The position numbers and the translations under genes were made by a program. This document shows, piece by piece, positions 8,098-17,648 of a stretch of DNA of 64,000 bases. Numbering within the stretch: the stretch's first letter is position 1; each line of letters opens with the position of its first letter. Below the pieces are notes generated by a model. That model saw only the letters and a program-made list of their open reading frames with translations, ran no database searches and was not told the origin of the DNA. The DNA is from Luteococcus japonicus. Its GTDB lineage: Bacteria > Actinomycetota > Actinomycetes > Propionibacteriales > Propionibacteriaceae. The DNA is taken from contig NZ_RKHG01000001.1 of the NCBI RefSeq assembly GCF_003752415.1, positions 1,488,001 to 1,552,000 on the forward strand, written 5' to 3'.

Positions 8098-8883
8098 TCA
8101 ACCCATGGCCGCCGAACGATCGTGACAGGCCTGCATCGCCTCAGCGAAGGCGGCCCGCACGGCACGCTGGTCAAGCACCTTCAGCGCCTGAGCCGTCGTG
8201 CCACCGGGGCTGGTGACGTTCTCGCGCAGGATGCTGGGATGGGTGCCGGACTCGGTGAGCATGGTGCCCGCGCCGAGGATCGTCTGGTTGGCGAGCACCG
8301 TGGCCACGTCCCGAGGCAGACCGAGCTGCACACCCGCCTCGATCATCGCCTCCGCGATGGCGAAGATGTAGGCCGGGCCGGAACCGGACACGGCGGTGAC
8401 GCCATCCTGCTGGTCCTCGGGTACGACGATGGCCTTGCCACAGGCCGCGAGCACCTCGAGCACCCGCTGCAACTGTTCGTCGTCGACGTGCTCTCCGGGG
8501 GAGGCGGCGCTCATCCCCTGGCCCACCAGCGACGGGGTGTTCGGCATTGCCCGCACCGCGGCGGCACCCGCGGGCAGGTGTTGCTGCATCGTCTGCAGGG
8601 TGATCCCAGCCGCCAGGCTGACCACCACGGCCTGCTGGGTCAGGGCGGGTGACAGCTCGTCGAGCATTCCGGGGACGTCCTTCGGCTTCACCGCAACCAC
8701 CACGACGTCACTGCCGGCCACGGCTTCGGACAGGGTGGCCGCCGTCACGCCGTAGCGCTGCACCAGTTCCGCGTCGCGTTCGGCGCGGCGGTTGACCACC
8801 ACCACCTGATGGACGCCGACGGCTGCGAGACCCGCAAGCACGGCCTCCCCCATCTTGCCGACGCCAACCAGGGCGATCCGCAT
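8098..8883 (-). CDS. proC: Pyrroline-5-carboxylate reductase
   Basis: ProC makes proline from 1-pyrroline-5-carboxylate with NAD(P)H. The 261-residue protein begins with the dinucleotide motif [19 protein letters not shown]. It contains [17 protein letters not shown] and the family signature [14 protein letters not shown] through [16 protein letters not shown]. It starts 2 bp after the asd stop and is therefore probably expressed with it. A proline dehydrogenase of the opposite pathway is encoded 2 kb away. Confidence 0.96.
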   Translation of the reverse strand: MRIALVGVGKMGEAVLAGLAAVGVHQVVVVNRRAERDAELVQRYGVTAATLSEAVAGSDVVVVAVKPKDVPGMLDELSPALTQQAVVVSLAAGITLQTMQQHLPAGAAAVRAMPNTPSLVGQGMSAASPGEHVDDEQLQRVLEVLAACGKAIVVPEDQQDGVTAVSGSGPAYIFAIAEAMIEAGVQLGLPRDVATVLANQTILGAGTMLTESGTHPSILRENVTSPGGTTAQALKVLDQRAVRAAFAEAMQACHDRSAAMG

Positions 8884-8885
8884 CG

Positions 8886-10025
<1,140 letters not shown>

Positions 10026-10048
10026 TCATACACTGTCAGGAGAAGGGC

Positions 10049-10807
10049 TCAGAGCCAGGAGAGCCTGTCAGCGAGCAGTGCGTAGCCCACGAAACTGGCG
10101 ACGTCGAGCAGGAAATGGGCCACCACCAGGGGCCACAAGCGACGGGTGCGGGTGAACCACAGCCCGAAGGCGATGCCCATCACCAGGTTGCCGACGAAGC
10201 CCCCGAAGCCCTGGTAGAGGTGGTAGCTGCCCCGCACCACCGCGGAGAAGAGCAGGACGTGCAGCATCGTGAAACCGGCCTGGCGGCCACGCACGAACAG
10301 GTAGCCCACCATCACCACCTCCTCCAGCACGGCATTGCCCAGGGCGGCCAGCACCAGCAGCGGTACCGTCCACCAGTATTGCCCCAGGTTCGCGGCCTGC
10401 ACCGTGGTGTTCAGCCCCATCGCCCGGGCGCCCAGGTACAGCCCCAGACCCGGGATCCCAATGGCTGCGAAGATCGCCGCGCCATGGAGGAGGTCCTGGC
10501 GCCACCCTTCCCGGGTCAGCCCCAGGGCCTGGGCCACCCCCACGCGTGGGCGCGCCACGGTGGCCAGCAGATGGACTGCCAGCAGCGCCGCCATGGGGAG
10601 GAAGACCACGTCCGCCAACTGGAAGAGGGCGCTGAGCCACGGCCGGTCCGGCGTCGCCGCCTGGTTCAGGGAGCTGGTCTGCTGGTTCAGCGCCACCCTG
10701 CGAGTGAGGCGCTCGATGATGCGCAGCACCGAGTAGACGGCCGACTGGCCCAGCGAGAGCGCAAGCACCAGCCCCATCTCGACCAGCAGGATTCTGCGGA
10801 ACTTCAT
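10049..10807 (-). CDS. CPBP-family intramembrane glutamic protease
   Basis: This 252-residue polytopic protein has about seven hydrophobic segments. It carries the CPBP motifs: a glutamate pair in NAVLEEVVMVGYLFVRGR (motif 1), RGSYHLYQGFGG (motif 2, with His) and VVAHFLLDVASF (motif 3). These residues form the active site in Rce1-type proteases. Substrates of bacterial members are mostly unknown, though some process bacteriocin or regulatory peptides. It overlaps the proline dehydrogenase stop by 4 bp and closes that operon. Confidence 0.85.
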   Translation of the reverse strand: MKFRRILLVEMGLVLALSLGQSAVYSVLRIIERLTRRVALNQQTSSLNQAATPDRPWLSALFQLADVVFLPMAALLAVHLLATVARPRVGVAQALGLTREGWRQDLLHGAAIFAAIGIPGLGLYLGARAMGLNTTVQAANLGQYWWTVPLLVLAALGNAVLEEVVMVGYLFVRGRQAGFTMLHVLLFSAVVRGSYHLYQGFGGFVGNLVMGIAFGLWFTRTRRLWPLVVAHFLLDVASFVGYALLADRLSWL

Positions 10808-11766
10808 CGTCGCGTCACCAGGGCGCGCAGCAAGGGCATCACATTGGCGGGTCGTTCCGCCACGCGTCGCACCAGATAGCCGTACCAGTCCCTGCCCACC
10901 GGAAGGTGCACCCGCACCCGGTGTCCCGTGTCCACCAGCCGACGGTGCTCCCAGGGCCTGACCCCGTAGTACATCTGGAACTCGTAGCCGTCCAGCGAGC
11001 GCCCGTGGGCCCGGGCCTGCTCGTCCGCTATGGAGACCAGCCGGGGGTCATGTGTCGCGATCATGGGGTAGCCCTTGCCCGCCATCAGCAGGTCCATGCA
11101 GGCCACGAAGTTCGCGTCGACACCCTCCTGGTTGTCCACGCTGACCCGGCGTGGTGCGGTGTATCCGCCCTTGCACAGCCGCACCCGCGCGGGCATCGTG
11201 GCAAGCCAACGGCTGTCCGCCAGGCTGCGGCGCAGTTGGCTCTGCACCGTGACCCCCAGCCAGGGAAAGTCTTGGTGGAGGGCGGTGAAGGCGGCGAAGG
11301 TGGCATCGGTGGTGCTGTGCTCCTCCAGGTCCAGACTGACCTGGGTGCCGGCATTGCGCGCCGCGGCACACACCTCCGCCAGGTGCGTGGTGCTCAGCGC
11401 CGCGCCGTCCCGGCCGATCCGCTGGCCCAGGGTGGACAACTTGACCGTCACCTCGGCCAAGGGGCCCAGTCCGGCGGCGCCCAGCGCCCGGACCATCTCG
11501 AGGTGCGTCCGCCGTGCAATGGCGGCCTGCTCCCGGTCCCGGGCCACGGGCAGCAGCGGCTCCAGCGTCGCCATCAGGCCCTTCGCCTGGTCTCGACGCA
11601 CCAGGTCCAGCGCCTCGTCCACGTCCTCGGCTGCGATGAACCTACGGGCCACGTCACGGGCCGCCGGGGTCTGGGTGACGAGCCGGTGTGCACGTTCGGA
11701 GTCCCCGAGCCGCAACAGTCGCGCATTGAGCCGCCCGTAGGGACGGGTGAGTTCGTCGTCGGTCAC
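10804..11766 (-). CDS. Proline dehydrogenase (monofunctional PutA/PRODH)
   Basis: PRODH oxidises proline to pyrroline-5-carboxylate with FAD. The 320-residue TIM-barrel protein has the family motifs [12 protein letters not shown] (normally RLVKGAY) near 197, [10 protein letters not shown] and [20 protein letters not shown] near the C-terminus. The last two bind proline and flavin. Length matches the monofunctional PRODH of Gram-positives; the partner P5C dehydrogenase is not in the window. It lies 2 bp behind the TIM-barrel gene at 11769 and overlaps the CPBP gene by 4 bp. Confidence 0.93.
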   Translation of the reverse strand: MTDDELTRPYGRLNARLLRLGDSERAHRLVTQTPAARDVARRFIAAEDVDEALDLVRRDQAKGLMATLEPLLPVARDREQAAIARRTHLEMVRALGAAGLGPLAEVTVKLSTLGQRIGRDGAALSTTHLAEVCAAARNAGTQVSLDLEEHSTTDATFAAFTALHQDFPWLGVTVQSQLRRSLADSRWLATMPARVRLCKGGYTAPRRVSVDNQEGVDANFVACMDLLMAGKGYPMIATHDPRLVSIADEQARAHGRSLDGYEFQMYYGVRPWEHRRLVDTGHRVRVHLPVGRDWYGYLVRRVAERPANVMPLLRALVTRR

Positions 11767-11768
11767 CG

Positions 11769-12596
11769 TCAGGCCTGCCCGAGGTGCTTGCGCAGGTCAG
11801 CCAGGACGGTGCCCAGCATCTCCTCCCGGGCCGCGCGGGAGCCGGCCTTGCGGGTGTTGACCTCCAGCACCACATGCCCATCGAAGCGTCGCTCCGCCAG
11901 CCGGTGCAGCAGTTCGACCGCCTCCTGGTCCCCTTCCCCGGGCAGCAGGTGCTCGTCCTTGAGGGAGCCGGAGCCGTCGGTGATGTGCACGTGGCGAAGC
12001 CGGGGCCCCCACTCCTCCAGGTAGTCCAGGGAGCGCTTCTTGGCCGTGGAGGCGTGCGAGAGGTCCAGGGTCAGGTGCTCATAGGGGAGTTCGGTGGGAT
12101 CCCAACTGGGTACATAGGCCTGGAAGGGCGTTCCCGGGGTTCGCCACGGGTACATGTTCTCCACGGCGAAGATCACGCCGGTCTCCGCGTTCAGGCGTCG
12201 AATGCCCTCGACGAAGGTGCGGGCATAGCTTGGCTGCCATCGGAAGGGCGGATGCACGACGACGACCTCGGCGCCGAGCCGTTGCGCCGCCTCGGCGGAA
12301 CGTTCCAGCTTGTCCCACGGGTCGGTACCCCAGGTGGCCTGGGTGACCAGCAGCGTCGGGGCGTGGATGCTGAGCACCGGTACCTGGTGGAAGTCGCGCA
12401 GCGCTTCTACACGGTCGATGTCCGCGGCCAGCGGGTCGATCCCCACCATCACTTCCACGCCGTCCCAGCCCAGGGCCGCCGCCACCTCGAAACCCGATGC
12501 GGTGGACTCGGGGTAGACCGAGCTGGTGGACAGCCCAAGCTTCGCCGGGCTCATGGCAGGGCTCTGGTCGCTCGCGCCGTCACTGGTCAGGTCCAC
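11769..12596 (-). CDS. Sugar-phosphate isomerase/epimerase-like (xylose-isomerase-type TIM barrel)
   Basis: This 275-residue AP-endonuclease-2/xylose-isomerase-like barrel shows [41 protein letters not shown] and LEVNTR. These motifs supply the His/Glu/Asp metal ligands of the fold. The exact substrate cannot be told. The start may be the GTG at 12596 or the ATG at 12554 ([14 protein letters not shown]); the second begins where family homology begins. It heads the operon with proline dehydrogenase and the CPBP protease. Repeat units lie just upstream, in the divergent promoter region. Confidence 0.82.
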   Translation of the reverse strand: MDLTSDGASDQSPAMSPAKLGLSTSSVYPESTASGFEVAAALGWDGVEVMVGIDPLAADIDRVEALRDFHQVPVLSIHAPTLLVTQATWGTDPWDKLERSAEAAQRLGAEVVVVHPPFRWQPSYARTFVEGIRRLNAETGVIFAVENMYPWRTPGTPFQAYVPSWDPTELPYEHLTLDLSHASTAKKRSLDYLEEWGPRLRHVHITDGSGSLKDEHLLPGEGDQEAVELLHRLAERRFDGHVVLEVNTRKAGSRAAREEMLGTVLADLRKHLGQA

Positions 12597-12613
12597 GTTC
12601 CAAAACTAGCCCA

Positions 12614-12664
12614 CCCCTCGACGGGCTCGGGGAACGTGGGCCCGACGTGCTCGGGGAACGTGGG
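12614..12664 (+). repeat. CTCGACARGCTCGGG repeat, tandem pair
   Basis: A copy cccctcgacgggctcgggg (12614-12632) is followed by a degenerate one (12642-12664). Both are followed by the same gaacgtggg, so the two units form a 28-bp tandem duplication. The pair lies in the divergent gap between the isomerase-like gene and the cysteine-rich gene. Confidence 0.7.
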
Positions 12665-12740
12665 TCCCATGGCCCGGAGAAGGCGGGGCGAGGAGCACGA
12701 GAAGGCGAGCGGGAGGCTGGCGCGGGTAGGGTGCGTGGGC

Positions 12741-13523
12741 GTGAATGCCGTGAGCGTGGAGATCACCCGCCCCTTCCCCCGAACCTGGGTGGAATTCGTC
12801 GACCCAGCCGATGAACAGCAGGTCCTGCGCTGCGACCTGACCTGGTTGACCTCCTCCTACCGCTGCATCTTCGGCGCAGGCTGCCGGGGCATCGACGCGT
12901 CGCGCCCCGATGACGGCTGCTGTGTGCTGGGCGCCCATTTCAGCGAACCCGCCGACGAGCAGCGCGTCGCCGGACACGTCGCACGCCTGACCCCCGAGAC
13001 CTGGCAGAACCACGAGTTGGGCAAGGACAGCTGGGTCATCGATGACCCGGATGCCGAACCCGAAGAGGACGACGAGGACGCCCTTCCCGGCCGCAAGACA
13101 CGCATCCACGACGGGGTCTGCATCTTCCAGAACCCCCCTGGCTTCCCGGGCGGCACCGGTTGCGCCCTGCACGGCCTCGCGCTGGAGGAGGGCATCAGCC
13201 CGATCGAGACCAAACCCGACGTCTGCTGGCAACTGCCGATCCGCCGCAGCTATCGGCACATGGAACATGCCGACGGCACGCCGTGGCTGGAGATCACCAT
13301 CGGGGAGTACACCAGGGAGGGATGGGGGCCGGGCGGTGCGGACCTCGACTGGTACTGCACGTCGAATCCCGAGGCCCACCGCGGAGGAGACCCGCTCTAC
13401 CTCACCAGCCGCGACGAGCTGGTGGAACTGATGGGGCCGCTGGCCTACCAAGAGCTCTGCCGGCTGGCCGAGATCCATCTGACCAGAGGAGCCATGCCCC
13501 ACCCGGCAGGCGGAAAGCCGTAG
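12741..13523 (+). CDS. Cysteine-rich conserved protein, possible metal or iron-sulfur binder
   Basis: This 260-residue protein is of a type I recognise as widespread in actinobacteria but whose function I do not know. It has many cysteines in short motifs: C31, CIFGAGC (42-48), the pair CC at 60-61, [25 protein letters not shown] and YCTS. This recalls YkgJ/DUF3109-type cysteine clusters that bind zinc or Fe-S. An acidic stretch lies in the middle ([16 protein letters not shown]). No in-frame ATG fits, so the start is probably GTG 12741 or the GTG four codons on. It stands alone, 61 bp ahead of the VOC gene. Confidence 0.72.
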   Translation: MNAVSVEITRPFPRTWVEFVDPADEQQVLRCDLTWLTSSYRCIFGAGCRGIDASRPDDGCCVLGAHFSEPADEQRVAGHVARLTPETWQNHELGKDSWVIDDPDAEPEEDDEDALPGRKTRIHDGVCIFQNPPGFPGGTGCALHGLALEEGISPIETKPDVCWQLPIRRSYRHMEHADGTPWLEITIGEYTREGWGPGGADLDWYCTSNPEAHRGGDPLYLTSRDELVELMGPLAYQELCRLAEIHLTRGAMPHPAGGKP

Positions 13524-13584
13524 TCAGAAGAGGTTTTGCCATCCCGGTTTCGCGTTGGGCCCTCCGGCCCGCAAGAATGATGCC

Positions 13585-14226
13585 ATGCATGTCGACCATC
13601 TCGTTTTTGCAGCTGGACCCGCAGGCCTCAAGGCAGAGGCCGAACGTCTGGGCGAGCTTCTTGGTGCCGAATTCAAGGATGGTGGATTCCATCCCCGCTT
13701 CGGTACCCGCAACCACATCCTGCCACTGGCGGACGACCGTTACCTGGAGGTGGTGGAGGTGCTGGAGCACCCCGCCGCAGACAAGGCGCTCTTCGGCCAG
13801 GCCGTGCGCGTCCGCACGGAGATGGGCGGCGGCTGGCTGTCCTGGGTGCTGAGCGTGGAGGACATCATCCCCTTTGGCGAACGCGTCCAGCGCACCCCCG
13901 TCGACGGTTCGCGCCACTTCCCTGACGGCCGCCTGCTGGAGTGGAAGCAGGTCGGCATCAAGGGCCTGCTCGCCGATCCCCAGCTGCCCTACTTCCTGCA
14001 GTGGACCTCCCAGGACCACTCGGTGCTGCCGAGCGCACTGCCCGGCGACATCGATGTCCTGGAGATCGACATCGCCGGTTCCCGCCCCCGCATCGAGGAA
14101 TGGATCGGACAGGAGCTCGGTGAGGAGTTCGACGGTGTGAAGCTCAACTTCACCGCCCCGAACGGCCAGCCTGGCATGGACGCCGTCACGTTCAACACGC
14201 CCAACAAGGGCATCGTGCGCATCTGA
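13585..14226 (+). CDS. VOC/glyoxalase-like domain protein
   Basis: This 213-residue protein begins MHVDHLVFAAGPAGLKAEAE, typical of the glyoxalase-like (PF13468-type) branch of the vicinal-oxygen-chelate superfamily. FHPRFGTRNHILPL and YLEVVEVLEHP supply a likely metal His and Glu. The C-terminal half repeats the fold (DIDVLEIDIAGSRPRIEEW). The reaction is unknown. A strong rho-independent terminator follows 23 bp after the stop, so it is the end of a transcript. Confidence 0.83.
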   Translation: MHVDHLVFAAGPAGLKAEAERLGELLGAEFKDGGFHPRFGTRNHILPLADDRYLEVVEVLEHPAADKALFGQAVRVRTEMGGGWLSWVLSVEDIIPFGERVQRTPVDGSRHFPDGRLLEWKQVGIKGLLADPQLPYFLQWTSQDHSVLPSALPGDIDVLEIDIAGSRPRIEEWIGQELGEEFDGVKLNFTAPNGQPGMDAVTFNTPNKGIVRI

Positions 14227-14248
14227 CACACCACCACCGACGTGCTGC

Positions 14249-14281
14249 GGCGCGGCCCCATCCGGGGCCGCGCCGTTTTTT
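14249..14281 (+). terminator. Rho-independent terminator after the VOC gene
   Basis: An 11-bp perfect stem (ggcgcggcccc / ggggccgcgcc) with a 4-base loop is followed by gtttttt. This is the only textbook U-tract terminator in the window. Confidence 0.95.
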
Positions 14282-14367
14282 GTGGTGCCTTCCCCGGGTG
14301 CCCTCCCGGCCCAGCCGTCGTCGGACGCGCAGCTTCCAGGCCCCGGCGGCGAACCGACCCAGCAGGC

Positions 14368-14437
14368 GCTCCGACCCCCGACATGCTGCTTCGACCCCCA
14401 TGGGCAGGGGTCGAAGCAGCACCGCGAGGGTCGGAGC
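14368..14437. repeat. Nested palindrome upstream of radA
   Basis: Inner arms tgctgcttcgacccc and ggggtcgaagcagca are perfect over 15 bp around an 8-base loop (14384-14421). Outer arms gctccgaccc and gggtcggagc pair over 10 bp (14368-14377, 14428-14437) with 6-base internal loops. The element lies 57 bp before the radA start and has no U-tract, so it is not an obvious terminator. No second copy was seen in the window. Confidence 0.8.
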
Positions 14438-14494
14438 CGACGACTCGAGACCAGGCTCCATCTTTTGTCAGTGGCGGCGTCTAGGGTCATCGAC

Positions 14495-15892
14495 GTGGCA
14501 AAGACCAAGCAGGACCAGTGGGTGTGCACCGAGTGTGGATGGACCTCGGTGCGCTGGGTGGGCAAGTGCGGCGAGTGCCAGGCCTGGGGCAGCGTCGCGG
14601 AGCGGGGCGCCCCGAAACTGACGGAGGTGGCCTCCAACATCCCCGCCGCCAAGGCCATCCCGATCAACCAGGTCCCGACGAACTCCACCGTGCGCCACCT
14701 GACCGGAATCGGCGAACTGGACCGGGTGTTGGGCGGCGGGCTGGTACCGGGCGTCGTCGTCCTGTTGGCAGGAGAACCCGGGGTGGGCAAGTCGACGCTC
14801 CTGCTGGAGGTGGCCTCCAAGTGGTCCGCCGGCGGCCACCGCACCCTGTACGTGACGGGCGAGGAGTCCGCCGCCCAGGTGCGGCTGCGAGCGGACCGCA
14901 CCGGAGCACTGGGCGACGAGCTCTACCTGGCGGCGGAGACGGACCTGGGCACGGTGCTGGGCCACATCGAGGAGGTGGAGCCCACCCTGTTGGTGCTGGA
15001 CTCGGTGCAGACCATCGGCACTGCGCAGGCCGACGGCTCCCCCGGTGGCGTCACCCAGGTGCGCGAGGTGACCGGAGCCCTGGTCCGGGTGGCGAAGCGT
15101 CGCGGGATGGCAGTGGTGATCGTCGGCCATGTCACCAAGGACGGCAACATCGCGGGCCCACGGACCATGGAGCACCTGGTGGACGTGGTGCTCAACTTCG
15201 AGGGTGACCGGCACTCCGGTTTCCGGATGGTGCGGGCCGCGAAGAACCGTTTCGGCCCGGCCGACGAGGTGGGCTGTTTCGAGATGGGTGAGAAGGGCAT
15301 CGTGGAGGTTCCGGATCCGTCGGGACTGTTCACCACCCACCACGAGGAACCCGTGCCCGGCACTTGTGTGACGGTGACGATGGAGGGTCGACGGCCACTG
15401 CTGGCCGAGATCCAGGCGCTGGTGGCACCGTCGCCCAATGAGAAGAATCCGCGACGCACCACCAATGGTGTCGAGAGCTCCCGGGTGGCGATGATCCTCG
15501 CGGTACTGGAGACCAAGGCCCGCATCGGGTTGAGCGCGAAGGACGTGTACGTGGCGACGGTGGGTGGCGCCAAGGTCGCCGATCCGTGCGCCGATCTGGC
15601 GATCGCCGTGGCCGTCGCCTCCGGTCAGCTGGGGGTGAACTTCCCCAAGCGGGTACTGGCCGTCGGCGAGGTGGGCCTGGCGGGAGACCTGCGGCGCACC
15701 CCCGGCCTGGAACGACGACTGCAGGAGGCGGGTCGGCTGGGCTTCGAATTGGCGATCGTCCCGGCCCGCTCGCGTGACACCACGCAGAAGGTGCCCAATC
15801 TGGGCGCGCTGAAGGTGGTGGAGGTGGCCAGCGTCGAGGAGGCGCTGGGCGTGCTCGGCCTCAAGCACCGCCCCCGCCGCACCGGGGGATGA
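14495..15892 (+). CDS. radA: DNA repair protein RadA
   Basis: RadA (Sms) is a RecA-like helicase that processes recombination intermediates. The 465-residue protein shows the whole family layout. It has a zinc finger with C11/C14 and C25/C28, Walker [10 protein letters not shown] near 93, and the RadA-specific KNRFG motif in AAKNRFGPADEVG. A Lon-protease-like C-terminal domain follows (KDVYVATVGGAKVADPCADL). The start is GTG 14495. radA and disA are neighbours in many actinobacteria; here 3.5 kb of other genes separates them. A scrap of a second radA 3' end lies 540 bp downstream. Confidence 0.97.
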   Translation: MAKTKQDQWVCTECGWTSVRWVGKCGECQAWGSVAERGAPKLTEVASNIPAAKAIPINQVPTNSTVRHLTGIGELDRVLGGGLVPGVVVLLAGEPGVGKSTLLLEVASKWSAGGHRTLYVTGEESAAQVRLRADRTGALGDELYLAAETDLGTVLGHIEEVEPTLLVLDSVQTIGTAQADGSPGGVTQVREVTGALVRVAKRRGMAVVIVGHVTKDGNIAGPRTMEHLVDVVLNFEGDRHSGFRMVRAAKNRFGPADEVGCFEMGEKGIVEVPDPSGLFTTHHEEPVPGTCVTVTMEGRRPLLAEIQALVAPSPNEKNPRRTTNGVESSRVAMILAVLETKARIGLSAKDVYVATVGGAKVADPCADLAIAVAVASGQLGVNFPKRVLAVGEVGLAGDLRRTPGLERRLQEAGRLGFELAIVPARSRDTTQKVPNLGALKVVEVASVEEALGVLGLKHRPRRTGG

Positions 15893-15945
15893 CCCCCCCG
15901 CGCCCCCTTCGGTCCTCCCCGGATGGGATCGGGACGTGGACTGTC

Positions 15946-15970
15946 CAGCGCCCCTTGACTGAGGGGGCTG
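15946..15970. terminator. Possible bidirectional hairpin between radA and the DoxX gene
   Basis: cagcgcccct and agggggctg form an imperfect stem around ttgactg in the convergent gap. There is no U-tract on either strand, so its terminator role is only suggested by position. Confidence 0.4.
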
Positions 15971-15976
15971 CGGTCG

Positions 15977-16345
15977 TCAGCCGCGCGCCACGGTCCGGGC
16001 CCGCGCCACCAGGTCCAGCTGCAGCGGCAGGCGCCCCAGCGCGATCGCGCGCTTCGCCGGGGACTCACCACGCCAGTCCCAGGCCATCTTGAGGTTGCCC
16101 GGGAAGACCCCGACGAAGAGGGCCTCTGCGGCCCTGCCGCCGACACTGCGCGTGGCCGGGTTGGCCAGCAGCCCTGCGACAGCCAGCTCCGCCACACCCG
16201 AGCCCAGCGTCCAGGCACGTGCAGTGCCGGGCAGCTGTGAGGGGATCAGCCCGTCGAACGGCTCAGGCCTCACCAGGTGCAGGACGCCGGCGCCGGCCAG
16301 CAGCGCAGTGAGGAAACGGGCCTGGTTCTTCGGGTCGCGTGACAT
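15977..16345 (-). CDS. DoxX-like membrane protein
   Basis: This 122-residue protein has about four hydrophobic helices: FLTALLAGAGVLHLV, TLGSGVAELAVAGLL, EALFVGVFPGNLKMAW and the C-terminal segment. The GVLHLVRPEPFD start and FPGNLKMAWDW segment are typical of the DoxX/DoxD-like small membrane proteins linked to redox or thiosulfate functions in some bacteria. The role here is unknown. It lies convergent to radA. A CTCGACARGCTCGGG repeat and a radA 3' remnant follow its 5' end, which suggests that this roughly 550-bp block was inserted at the radA end. Confidence 0.75.
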   Translation of the reverse strand: MSRDPKNQARFLTALLAGAGVLHLVRPEPFDGLIPSQLPGTARAWTLGSGVAELAVAGLLANPATRSVGGRAAEALFVGVFPGNLKMAWDWRGESPAKRAIALGRLPLQLDLVARARTVARG

Positions 16346-16386
16346 GCTCCGATCCTAGTCGTGGCCCACGACGAGGGCCCGCCAGT

Positions 16387-16403
16387 CCTCGACAAGCTCG
16401 GGA
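16387..16403 (+). repeat. CTCGACARGCTCGGG repeat copy beside the radA remnant
   Basis: cctcgacaagctcggga lies 41 bp upstream of the DoxX start and 28 bp before the radA-tail remnant. It marks the edge of the inserted block. Confidence 0.75.
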
Positions 16404-16430
16404 AATACCCCTGGCGCGGGCGACTGCGAT

Positions 16431-16517
16431 CCGCTGGTCGCACAGAGGGTGGTGGAGGTGTCCAATGTCGCCGAGGCGCTGGGCATGCTCGGGTTGAAGC
16501 GCCAGCCGCGCGGGTGA
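16431..16517 (+). pseudogene. Remnant of a second radA 3' end
   Basis: The frame ending at TGA 16517 reads VVEVSNVAEALGMLGLKRQP, which aligns with the last residues of RadA (VVEVASVEEALGVLGLKHRP). Similarity extends back to about 16431 (PLVAQR against NLGALK). Nothing upstream resembles more of radA and there is no start codon. It is in the same orientation as radA and carries several synonymous and amino-acid differences. It is therefore either an old duplicate or the displaced original tail of radA. Confidence 0.8.
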
Positions 16518-16520
16518 CCA

Positions 16521-16555
16521 AACGACCCGCCGCGGTGGCTGCGCGACGGGTCGTT
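16521..16555. terminator. Hairpin after the radA remnant / downstream of hcr
   Basis: aacgacccg and cgggtcgtt form a perfect 9-bp stem around a 17-base loop. It may be the original radA terminator, now shared with the convergent hcr gene, whose stop is 41 bp away. Confidence 0.5.
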
Positions 16556-16595
16556 CAGTGAGTCCTTGCTGACAGGGCAGGAGATTGTGGGAGGA

Positions 16596-17648
16596 TCAGT
16601 TGGCGGCGATCCGTTCGGAGTGGACGAGCTCCGGGTCGACGCCGGCGGCTGCCGTCGCCTCCTCGAGCGCGGTGACCATCCCGGGCGGGCCACAGACGTA
16701 GATGTCCGGGACCAGCTCCGGGTCGTCGATTTGGGCCAGCGCCGCGGTGAGCACGTCGACGGAAGACCCGGCGACGCACTCGAAGCGCTCGTCGGCGGGT
16801 TGGAGACCGGCCTCGGGACGCCAGACGGCGGTGGTGACCTGCAGCTCGGGGAGCTGGTCCAGCACCTCCCCGATCTCGGCGGCGCCGAACATGTCGGCCG
16901 CGGTGTTGACCCCCAGGATGAGGCGTGACTCCTGCGGGTCGCCCCACTCGGCCATCCGTCGCAGCATGGACAGCAGCGGCGCCAGACCGCAGCCGCCGCC
17001 CACGAACCAGCGCGGGCGCATCCCGTTCTCCACCAGGCCGAAGGTGCCCTGAGGACCCACCAGGTTGAGGATGTCGTCCTCCCGGGCCTGGGTGTCCAGG
17101 TAGGTGGAGAAGAGCCCTCCCTCGCGGATGTGGATCAGGAATTCCAGCGTGCCGTCCCAGTTGGAGACATTGCTCATCGAGTAGGCGCGCAGCTCTCCCC
17201 TGCCGGGCACCTCGATCTGCATGTACTGCCCGGCCTCGAACTCGGCGGCCGAGCCCAGCTCGTCGTCGGGCTCCAGCTGCAGTGTGAGCTTCACGATGTG
17301 CGGGGTCAGCCGCTCGATCGAGACGATGCCCGCCTCGCGTCGGTTGGGCGCCTGTTCCACCAGCTTGGTGGAGTCGAAGGGCAGGGCTACGTCCAGGTCC
17401 GAGGTCGGCTCGGTGCAGCACAGCAGCACCGCGTCCTGCTTGCCGCCCAGGGCGTCATCCTCGAAGGGGCGCATGTCGTAGCTGCCCGCCTCCACCCGGC
17501 CGACGCAGGTGCCGCAGGTCCCCTTGCCACACAGCGACGGCAGGATGATGCCGGCCTGCTTGGCGGCCTCCACCACGGACTGCCCGGGCTCGGCGTGGAC
17601 GACGCGTTGGTCACCGTCGGCGGTGACCAACCTCACCTGGCAGCTCAT
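16596..17648 (-). CDS. hcr: NADH oxidoreductase for hybrid-cluster protein (Hcr-like)
   Basis: This 350-residue electron-transfer protein has three parts. An N-terminal [2Fe-2S] ferredoxin domain has C40, C45 and C48 ([10 protein letters not shown]) and a CC pair at 77-78. An FAD domain follows ([10 protein letters not shown]), then an NAD domain ending in YVCGPPGMV. The order ferredoxin-FAD-NAD is that of BenC-type reductases, the reverse of E. coli Hcr. The stop-to-start junction with hcp overlaps by 4 bp, so the pair is translationally coupled. That supports a role as the electron donor to Hcp. Confidence 0.88.
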   Translation of the reverse strand: MSCQVRLVTADGDQRVVHAEPGQSVVEAAKQAGIILPSLCGKGTCGTCVGRVEAGSYDMRPFEDDALGGKQDAVLLCCTEPTSDLDVALPFDSTKLVEQAPNRREAGIVSIERLTPHIVKLTLQLEPDDELGSAAEFEAGQYMQIEVPGRGELRAYSMSNVSNWDGTLEFLIHIREGGLFSTYLDTQAREDDILNLVGPQGTFGLVENGMRPRWFVGGGCGLAPLLSMLRRMAEWGDPQESRLILGVNTAADMFGAAEIGEVLDQLPELQVTTAVWRPEAGLQPADERFECVAGSSVDVLTAALAQIDDPELVPDIYVCGPPGMVTALEEATAAAGVDPELVHSERIAAN

